From Streptomyces sp. Tu6071 (GTDB lineage Bacteria; Actinomycetota; Actinomycetes; Streptomycetales; Streptomycetaceae): DNA of 64,000 nt. Numbering within the stretch: the stretch's first letter is position 1; each line of letters starts with the position of its first letter. The notes beneath the pieces are model-generated. The model had not been told where the DNA came from and did no database searches. It worked only from the letters and a program-made list of their open reading frames with translations. Position numbers and translations under genes: made by a program. Of the stretch, positions 57,991-64,000 are shown one piece after another. Location: the NCBI RefSeq assembly GCF_000213055.1, contig NZ_CM001165.1, forward strand, positions 2,441,445-2,505,444, in the 5' to 3' direction.

Positions 57991-59460
57991 GTGGCCGGTG
58001 GCGCTCCGCGGATCTTCGTCTCGCACCTCGCCGGGATGGCCGTCTTCGACCCGAACGGCGATCAGGTGGGCCGGGTGCGGGACCTCGTGGCGACGCTGCG
58101 GGTCGGGCGGCGCCCGCCGCGCGTCCTCGGGCTCATGGTCGAGCTGCCCACGCGGCGGCGGATCTTCCTGCAGATGACGCGGGTCTCGGGGATCGAGTCG
58201 GGGCAGGTCATCTCGACGGGCGTGCTCAACGTGCGGCGCTTCGAGCAGCGGGCCGCCGAGCGCCTCGTGCTCGGGGAACTCCTGGACCGGCGGCTGCGGC
58301 TCGTCGAGACGGGCGAGGAGGTCACCGTGCTCGACGTCTCGGTGACGCAGCTCCCCGCGCGCCGCGAGTGGGAGATCGACCGCGTCTTCGTGCGGAAGGT
58401 GCCGGCCGCGCGCGGGCGCCTGCCGTGGAAGGGGACGGGGCGGCGCGGCGGCGAGACGCTGACCGTCGAATGGTCCGCGCTCGACGGTTTCTCGCTGGAG
58501 GAGGAGGGGCAGGGCGCGGAGAACCTGCTCGCGACCTTCGAGCAGTTGCGCCCCGCCGACCTCGCGAACGTCCTGCACCACCTGTCGGCGAAGCGGCGGG
58601 CCGAGGTCGCCGACGCGCTCGACGACGACCGCCTCGCGGACGTGCTCGAAGAGCTGCCGGAGGACGACCAGATCGAGATCCTCGGCAAACTCCAGGACGA
58701 GCGCGCCGCCGACGTCCTGGAGGCGATGGACCCGGACGACGCCGCCGACCTGCTCGGCGAGCTGCCCGAGGCCGAGACGGAACGCCTGCTCACGCTCATG
58801 CAGCCCTCGGACGCCGCCGACGTGCGGCGGCTCATGGCGTACGAGGAGCGGACGGCGGGCGGGCTCATGACGACGGAGCCGATCGTGCTGCGCCCGGACG
58901 CGACCGTCGCCGAGGCGCTCGCCCGGGTCCGCAATCCCGACCTCTCCCCCGCGCTCGCCGCGCAGGTGTACGTGTGCCGCCCGCCCGACGAGACGCCGAC
59001 CGGCAAGTACCTCGGCACGGTGCACTTCCAGCGGCTGCTGCGCGATCCCCCGTACACGCTGGTCAGCGGGATGCTCGACGACGACCTGCTGCCGCTCGCG
59101 CCGCAGGCCCAGCTCCCCGAGGTGGCGGGGTTCTTCGCGACGTACGACATGGTCGCCGCGCCCGTCGTGGACGACTCGGGGGCGCTGCTCGGCGTCGTCA
59201 CGGTCGACGACGTGCTCGACCACATGCTCCCGGACGACTGGCGCGAGACGGAGTACCAGCTCTCGGGCGAGGTCCCGGCCGACCGGGCGGTGCGGACGGG
59301 CGAGGCCCCGGCGGCACGGGCGGCGCGCGGGGACGAAGGGGCGGGGTCCGGGGGCGAGGACGGTTCCGGGGACGACGGCGGTTCCGGGGGCGAGGGCGGT
59401 TCTGGGCGCGAGGGCGGTTCCGGGCGCGAGGGCGGGGAGGAGGCGGGGCGGCATGGCTGA
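57991..59460 (+). CDS. MgtE N-domain and CBS-domain protein with PRC-barrel N-terminus
   Basis: The 489-aa protein (GTG start) has two PRC-barrel-like repeats (DPNGDQVGRVRDLVATLRVG), the MgtE N superhelix (LRPADLANVLHHLSAKRRAE, LEELPEDDQIEILGKL) and two CBS domains (MTTEPIVLRPDATVAEAL, VVDDSGALLGVVTVDDVLDH). It lacks the MgtE membrane pore, so it probably senses or buffers Mg2+ and gates another protein. The last 55 residues are a Gly/Ser/Glu repeat (SGREGGSGREGG) from an 18-bp DNA repeat. It overlaps the DUF1003 gene by 8 bp. Confidence 0.88.
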   Translation: MAGGAPRIFVSHLAGMAVFDPNGDQVGRVRDLVATLRVGRRPPRVLGLMVELPTRRRIFLQMTRVSGIESGQVISTGVLNVRRFEQRAAERLVLGELLDRRLRLVETGEEVTVLDVSVTQLPARREWEIDRVFVRKVPAARGRLPWKGTGRRGGETLTVEWSALDGFSLEEEGQGAENLLATFEQLRPADLANVLHHLSAKRRAEVADALDDDRLADVLEELPEDDQIEILGKLQDERAADVLEAMDPDDAADLLGELPEAETERLLTLMQPSDAADVRRLMAYEERTAGGLMTTEPIVLRPDATVAEALARVRNPDLSPALAAQVYVCRPPDETPTGKYLGTVHFQRLLRDPPYTLVSGMLDDDLLPLAPQAQLPEVAGFFATYDMVAAPVVDDSGALLGVVTVDDVLDHMLPDDWRETEYQLSGEVPADRAVRTGEAPAARAARGDEGAGSGGEDGSGDDGGSGGEGGSGREGGSGREGGEEAGRHG

Positions 59461-60139
59461 GCAGGGTGGCGGCGACCGGGACAGGGAGCAGCAGGTCGAG
59501 GCGGTGCGGGACCGGCTCCACGAGCTGCGCGAGCGGCGCGGGCAGGCGCGGCGGCGGCACGGCGAGGCGGAGGGGCAGCGGGAGCGGGAGCGGCGCGAGG
59601 GGACGGGCAAGGAGCGGTCGGCGGGGCGGGCGCGGCGGCGGCTCGACGTACCGCGCGCGCCGCGCAGGCGGCTGCTGCCCGACTACGACCCGGAGTCCTT
59701 CGGGCGGGCCTCGGAGCGCATCGCCCGCTTCCTCGGGACGGGCCGGTTCATCGTCTGGATGACGGTCATCATCATCGTCTGGGTGGTGTGGAACATCGCC
59801 GCGCCCGACGCGCTGCGCTTCGACAACTACCCCTTCATCTTCCTGACGCTCATGCTCTCGCTCCAGGCGTCCTACGCGGCGCCGCTCATCCTCCTCGCGC
59901 AGAACCGCCAGGACGACCGCGACCGGGTCAACCTGGAGCAGGACCGCAAGCAGAACGAGCGGTCGATCGCGGACACCGAGTACCTCAGCCGCGAGATGGC
60001 GAGCCTGCGCATGGGGCTCGGCGAGGTCGCGACCCGCGACTGGATCAGGTCGGAACTGAAGGACCTGATGCGGGATTTGGAGGAGCGCGGGGCGATCGAG
60101 GAGCGGGCGGCGGACGAGGCGGAGCGCGAGCGGCGCTGA
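59453..60139 (+). CDS. DUF1003 membrane protein
   Basis: The 228-aa protein has a charged, coiled-coil N-terminus (QVEAVRDRLHELRERRGQAR), a DUF1003 core with two TM helices (FIVWMTVIIIVWVVWNIAA and FIFLTLMLSLQASYAAPLIL) and the family signature AQNRQDDRDRV, then a helical tail. DUF1003 function is unknown. The 8-bp overlap couples it to the MgtE-N/CBS protein, hinting at a joint magnesium role (inference). Confidence 0.9.
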   Translation: MAEQGGGDRDREQQVEAVRDRLHELRERRGQARRRHGEAEGQRERERREGTGKERSAGRARRRLDVPRAPRRRLLPDYDPESFGRASERIARFLGTGRFIVWMTVIIIVWVVWNIAAPDALRFDNYPFIFLTLMLSLQASYAAPLILLAQNRQDDRDRVNLEQDRKQNERSIADTEYLSREMASLRMGLGEVATRDWIRSELKDLMRDLEERGAIEERAADEAERERR

Positions 60140-60259
60140 CCGGGGCCGGTACGGGGCGCTGAGCGGGGCCCGTACGAGTGCGGGCGGCGCGGCGCGGGGT
60201 GACGAAGGCGACGCGAGGCCCGGTCGGGCGGGACGCGACGGCGCCGTACCATCGGGTAC

Positions 60260-61414
60260 ATGGCTTCCGACACGCCCACACTGCCGAGCGAGGACGCGAT
60301 CCAGGCGGCGCTCGCGACGGTGAACGACCCCGAGATCCACCGGCCCCTGACCGAGCTGGGCATGGTCAAATCCGTGGAGATCGCGCAGGACGGCGCCGTC
60401 GCGGTCACGGTCTACCTGACCGTCTCCGGCTGCCCGATGCGCGACACCATCAACGAGCGGGTCACGGCGGCGGTCGGCGCCGTTCCCGGCGTCACCTCGG
60501 TGACGGTCGGCCTCGACGTCATGAGCGACGAGCAGCGCAAGGAGCTGGCCACCGCGCTGCGCGGCGGGCAGGCCGAGCGCGAGGTGCCCTTCGCGAAGCC
60601 CGGCTCCCTCACCCGCGTCTACACGGTCGCCTCCGGCAAGGGCGGCGTCGGCAAGTCCTCCGTGACGGTGAACCTCGCCGCGGCGATGGCGGCCGACGGC
60701 CTCAAGGTCGGCGTCGTGGACGCGGACATCTACGGCCACAGCGTGCCCCGCATGCTCGGCGCCGACGGGCGCCCCACCCAGGTCGAGAACATGATCATGC
60801 CGCCGTCCTCGCACGGCGTGAAGGTCATCTCGATCGGGATGTTCACGCCGGGCAACGCGCCCGTCGTGTGGCGCGGCCCGATGCTGCACCGCGCGCTCCA
60901 GCAGTTTCTCGCCGACGTGTACTGGGGCGACCTCGATGTCCTCCTCCTCGACCTCCCGCCGGGCACGGGCGACATCGCGATCTCCGTCGCCCAGCTCGTG
61001 CCCAACGCGGAGATCCTCGTCGTGACGACCCCGCAGCAGGCCGCCGCCGAGGTCGCCGAGCGGGCCGGGTCGATCGCGGTGCAGACGCACCAGAAGATCG
61101 TCGGCGTCGTCGAGAACATGTCCGGGATGCCGTGCCCGCACTGCGACGAGATGGTCGACATCTTCGGCACGGGAGGCGGTCAGCTCGTCGCGGACGGCCT
61201 CACCCGGACGACGGGCGCGCAGGTCCCGGTCCTGGGCGCCATCCCGATCGACGTGCGCCTGCGCGAGGGCGGCGACGAGGGCACGCCCGTCGTCCTCTCC
61301 GACCCGGAGTCCCCCGCGGGCAGCGCGCTGCGCACGATCGCGGGCAAGCTCGGCGGGCGCCAGCGCGGCCTGTCGGGCCTCTCGCTCGGCATCACGCCGC
61401 GCAACAAGTTCTGA
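60260..61414 (+). CDS. mrp: Mrp/ApbC/NBP35-type Fe-S cluster carrier ATPase
   Basis: The 384-aa protein has an N-terminal DUF59/MIP18 domain (LATVNDPEIHRPLTELGMV), a deviant Walker A (GKGGVGKSSVTVN), DADIYGHSVPRML, DLPPGTGDI and the C-terminal cluster-binding CPHC in MSGMPCPHCDEMV. It binds and delivers [4Fe-4S] clusters. It could serve WblC and AdnA, among others, but no link is shown here. A very strong terminator follows. Confidence 0.95.
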   Translation: MASDTPTLPSEDAIQAALATVNDPEIHRPLTELGMVKSVEIAQDGAVAVTVYLTVSGCPMRDTINERVTAAVGAVPGVTSVTVGLDVMSDEQRKELATALRGGQAEREVPFAKPGSLTRVYTVASGKGGVGKSSVTVNLAAAMAADGLKVGVVDADIYGHSVPRMLGADGRPTQVENMIMPPSSHGVKVISIGMFTPGNAPVVWRGPMLHRALQQFLADVYWGDLDVLLLDLPPGTGDIAISVAQLVPNAEILVVTTPQQAAAEVAERAGSIAVQTHQKIVGVVENMSGMPCPHCDEMVDIFGTGGGQLVADGLTRTTGAQVPVLGAIPIDVRLREGGDEGTPVVLSDPESPAGSALRTIAGKLGGRQRGLSGLSLGITPRNKF

Positions 61415-61422
61415 GCTGGCGG

Positions 61423-61468
61423 TACGACGACGGGGCGCCCTCCGCGCGGAGGGCGCCCCGTCGTCGTA
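61423..61468. terminator. Perfect 22-bp stem terminator after mrp
   Basis: TACGACGACGGGGCGCCCTC+CG pairs perfectly with its complement around CG. It separates mrp from the convergent hypothetical gene (stop at 61487). Confidence 0.93.
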
Positions 61469-61486
61469 CGTCGTCGTCGGCGTCCG

Positions 61487-62149
61487 TCAGAGGTACGCGC
61501 CGAGGTCCTCGACGCGGCTGAAGGCGAGCCCGTACGCGCTCATCCCCCGGCCGTAGGCCCCGAGGTGGACGCCGCTGTCCCCGGCGGTCCCCGCGAGGAC
61601 CCAGCCGTACTCGGACTCGCGGTAGTGGAAGGGGGTCGGGCGGCCGTCGACGGGGAGGGTCAGGCTCGACCAGACCTCCCCTTCGAGGTCGTCGGCCAGC
61701 TCCCAGGCGGCCTCCGTCTGCTGGTCCAGCCAGTCGTCGCGCAGCGTGTGGTCGATCTGGCCGGGCCAGGTGACGGTGAGCAGTCCCGCGCCCGCGAGCC
61801 ACGCCGCCGAGGAGACCGTCGTGGCCTCCAGCATCCCGGTGCCGTCGGCGGTGCGCCGCCCCTCGTGCGCGGCGACGGTGACGACCGCGGCGAAGCGTTC
61901 CTTGTCGGCGCCGCCCTCCGTCCGTACCGAGGGCTCCTCGCCGTGGCCGAGGGAGCCGTGCTCGACGGCCCCGTCCCCGGCGACGGCCGCCTGCATCAGC
62001 CAGCGCGGCCCGGTGTACGCGGCGTCGAGGCCGTACCAGGGGAAGGCCGCCCTGCGGTAGAGCGCGTCGTCACGCCGGGACGCCGGGCGCGACGGGCGCG
62101 CGCCCTCCGTGCCCTGTGGCTGTCCGTCCACCTGACTCGTGGTCTCCAT
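61487..62149 (-). CDS. Conserved hypothetical protein of the mrp-tatB region
   Basis: The 220-aa protein starts METTSQVDGQPQGTEGARPS after a tract of weak conservation; the body has RRAAFPWYGLDAAYTGPRWL, a beta-rich middle (TVSSAAWLAGAGLLTVTWPG) and FHYRESEYGWVLAGT. No signal peptide or known domain. Usual in Streptomyces next to mrp; no function can be assigned. Confidence 0.7.
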   Translation of the reverse strand: METTSQVDGQPQGTEGARPSRPASRRDDALYRRAAFPWYGLDAAYTGPRWLMQAAVAGDGAVEHGSLGHGEEPSVRTEGGADKERFAAVVTVAAHEGRRTADGTGMLEATTVSSAAWLAGAGLLTVTWPGQIDHTLRDDWLDQQTEAAWELADDLEGEVWSSLTLPVDGRPTPFHYRESEYGWVLAGTAGDSGVHLGAYGRGMSAYGLAFSRVEDLGAYL

Positions 62150-62388
62150 CGTCGTGGCCGCCTCCTCGCTGTTCCCGGGGCCAACGCCCCGACACGGCAG
62201 GATAGCCACCCCCCACCGCGCACACGTCACACGGCGGAGCCGGAACCACGCGGGCGGCGGATGCGGGAGCGCGGGCGGCGGGGCCGGGGAGGGGCGGGAA
62301 AGGCGGTACGGGCGCAGCGCGGCGGCTGTCCGGGGGCCGGGCGGGGCGTGGGACCCGAGAGGGCGTACCGCTCGGCCGGGCGCGGCGC

Positions 62389-62892
62389 TCAGGTGGCGTC
62401 GATGTCGTACGGGGGCGGGGTCGCGGCGGCGGGCTCGGGGCGCTTGGTGAGATCGGCCTTGGCGGGGCGCGTGCCGAGGTCGGCCGTGTTGTCGGGCTCG
62501 GATTTCTTGCTCAGGTCCGTGAGGGAGCGCTGGTCCTTCGCGATCTCCTCGTCGTCCTCGACGTCCCTGCCGTGGACGGTGTCCGCCAGCTCGTTCATCT
62601 CCTTGCGGAAGTCGAGGCTGGAGCGGATGTCGGAGAGGCCGTACTCGTCCTCGCCCTTCGCGAGCTGCTTGCGCACGAAGTTCTTCGGGTGCAGGTCCTC
62701 GAACTCGAAGTCCTTGAACTCGGGGCCCAGCTCGCTGCGGATGTCGTTCTTGGCGCTGTCCGTGAACTCACGGATCTTGCGCAGGACCCGCATGCCGTCC
62801 TGGATCATCTTCGGCAGCTTGTCGGGGCCGAAGACGAGCACGCCGAGCACGACAACGGTCAGTACCTCGAAAAACCCAACGTCATTGAACAC
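62389..62892 (-). CDS. tatB: TatB, twin-arginine translocase subunit
   Basis: The 167-aa protein (GTG start MFNDVGFFEVLTVVVLGVLV) has the single TM helix and the amphipathic helix FGPDKLPKMIQDGMRVLRKI of TatB, then a long acidic/Pro-rich C-terminus. TatB binds twin-arginine signal peptides with TatC. It lies downstream of the HtrA protease on the same strand, in the order htrA-tatB seen in other actinobacteria. Confidence 0.95.
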   Translation of the reverse strand: MFNDVGFFEVLTVVVLGVLVFGPDKLPKMIQDGMRVLRKIREFTDSAKNDIRSELGPEFKDFEFEDLHPKNFVRKQLAKGEDEYGLSDIRSSLDFRKEMNELADTVHGRDVEDDEEIAKDQRSLTDLSKKSEPDNTADLGTRPAKADLTKRPEPAAATPPPYDIDAT

Positions 62893-63099
62893 CTGAGAAC
62901 TCCTCGCGCCGTCCCCGGCGAGCGGCGCGTCCGCCGCACGTCCCCGGGCCTGCCCCACGGTACCCGGCACCTCCCGCCGACGGTACGGTGCCGCCCGTCC
63001 CGTTTACGGCTGTGGCCCCGGGGGCTCCGGGGGTTCGCCGAAGCTTGGCCGGGTCTTTGCCTCCGCTCCCTTGTCCCCTCCAGGGGTTCGGTCCGGGGT

Positions 63100-64000
63100 T
63101 CAGTCCGCCGCCTCCAGCGTCACCGTGGCGTGGTGCTCCTTGCCCTCGCGGACGTACGTGAGGCGCAGGCGGTCGCCGGGGCGGTGGGCGCGGATGCGGA
63201 CGATCAGGTCCTCGGTGGACGTGACGGGCCGGTCGTCGGCCGCGGTGACGAGGTCGCCGGGGGCGAGGCCCGCGCGGTCGGCGGGGCCGCCGGGGGTCAC
63301 GGCGTCCTTGTCGCCGCCGATGAGGGCGCCGTTCCTGTCCTCGCGGGAGTCGAGCGCGACCCCTATGACGGGGTGGGCGACGCGGCCGTGGGCGAGGAGT
63401 TCGCCCGCGACCCAGCGGGCCTGGTTGACGGGGATCGCGAAGCCGAGGCCCACGCTGCCCGCCTGCCCCTCGTCGCTACCGCCCGCGGAGCGTATGGCGC
63501 TGTTGACCCCGATGACGTGCCCGGTGGCGTCGAGGAGCGGGCCGCCGGAGTTGCCGGGGTTGAGCGGGGCGTCGGTCTGGAGCGCGTCGACGTAGGAGAT
63601 GTCGCCCTGTTCGCCCTCGCCCGCGGCGGTCACGGGGCGCTCCTTGGCGCTGATGATCCCGGCCGTGACGGTGTTGGGGAGGTCGAAGGGGGAGCCGAGG
63701 GCCACGACCGGGTCGCCGACCCGGACGCCCTCGGAGTCGCCGAGGGCGAGCGGGGTGAGGTTCTTCACGCCGCGCACGCGGACCACGGCGAGGTCGTAGC
63801 CCGCGTCCCTGCCGATGACCTCGGCGCGGAGGGTCTGGCCGCCGGAGAAGGTCACGCTGAGCGCGCCGCCTCCGGCGGCCGGGGCGACGACGTGGTTGTT
63901 GGTGAGGATGTGGCCCCGGCCGTCGAGGACGAAGCCGGTGCCCGTCCCGGCCTCGGCGGCGCCCGAGGCGCGCAGGGTCACGACGCCGGGCAGTGAGCGC
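63100..64000 (-). CDS. HtrA/DegP-type serine protease with PDZ domain (N-terminus beyond window)
   Basis: The frame is open to the window edge, reading RSLPGVVTLRASGAAEAGTG at its visible start. It has the trypsin-like triad: LTNNHVVAPA (His), AGYDLAVVRVRG (Asp) and NPGNSGGPLLD (Ser), then a PDZ domain (GGPADRAGLAPGDLVTA, VRIRAHRPGDRLRLTYVREG). The missing N-terminus should hold a membrane anchor. HtrA proteases degrade misfolded extracytoplasmic proteins; in actinobacteria they often adjoin an ECF sigma factor and its anti-sigma factor, which would lie just outside. Confidence 0.93.
   Translation of the reverse strand, partial: RSLPGVVTLRASGAAEAGTGTGFVLDGRGHILTNNHVVAPAAGGGALSVTFSGGQTLRAEVIGRDAGYDLAVVRVRGVKNLTPLALGDSEGVRVGDPVVALGSPFDLPNTVTAGIISAKERPVTAAGEGEQGDISYVDALQTDAPLNPGNSGGPLLDATGHVIGVNSAIRSAGGSDEGQAGSVGLGFAIPVNQARWVAGELLAHGRVAHPVIGVALDSREDRNGALIGGDKDAVTPGGPADRAGLAPGDLVTAADDRPVTSTEDLIVRIRAHRPGDRLRLTYVREGKEHHATVTLEAAD

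Noticed and set aside
1..64000. tRNA, rRNA, insertion sequences, prophage or attachment sites
   Set aside because: No cloverleaf, rRNA stretch, transposase or integrase was seen on either strand; the insertions between core genes have no visible mobile-element ends.

Overview
The window is high-GC actinobacterial chromosome, almost certainly Streptomyces: GC is above 70 percent with strong third-position G/C, many GTG starts, a WhiB-family regulator, three sigma-R-type promoters and typical Streptomyces small proteins. I count about 50 protein genes, three of them very small. There are no rRNA or tRNA genes, no CRISPR array, no transposase and no prophage.

Most of it is two conserved actinobacterial gene blocks; as I recall, they match two separate parts of the Mycobacterium tuberculosis chromosome. 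Left block (about 0.5-51 kb): DUF45 metallopeptidase, ThiF-like protein, ABC1 kinase, wblC/whiB7, uvrD2, mycoredoxin, nudC, adnB, adnA, alkyltransferase-like protein, moeZ, DUF3152, TetR, DUF3107, ferritin-like protein and DEAD-box helicase, followed by an alpha/beta hydrolase, a NYN-domain protein and a 50-aa protein. Right block (about 51-64 kb): MarC, PHP phosphoesterase, DUF6758, SUFU domain, corA, LprG-like lipoprotein, MgtE-N/CBS protein, DUF1003, mrp, tatB and a partial HtrA protease.

Lineage-specific genes sit inside this frame. An M20 dipeptidase lies between nudC and adnB. A pseudokinase-flippase, two tandem secreted lipoprotein peptidases and a frameshifted small gene lie between the alkyltransferase-like gene and moeZ. 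Between moeZ and DUF3152 are a possible Pel-like exopolysaccharide cluster (PelF/DUF3492-type glycosyltransferase, 8-TM protein, sugar epimerase, spherulin-4/GH135-like protein) and a complete peptide ABC transporter preceded by a 30-aa leaderless ORF.

Regulation is unusually readable. wblC has an A-tract plus -35/-10 promoter of the WhiB7-dependent type, a 103-codon upstream ORF, a hairpin over its stop codon and an intrinsic terminator, so ribosome-mediated attenuation is likely. Sigma-R promoters (GGAAT-N18-GTT) precede the mycoredoxin gene, moeZ and the 50-aa protein gene, tying thiol-oxidative stress to redox repair and sulfur transfer. Several operons end in strong G+C-rich stem-loops.

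The region also has many short tandem repeats: intergenic arrays with units of 14, 15, 23 and 24 bp, a 1-kb strand-skewed low-complexity stretch, two copies of a dispersed palindromic repeat, and in-frame repeat-rich linkers in AdnA, AdnB, the glycosyltransferase, the ThiF-like protein and the MgtE-N protein.
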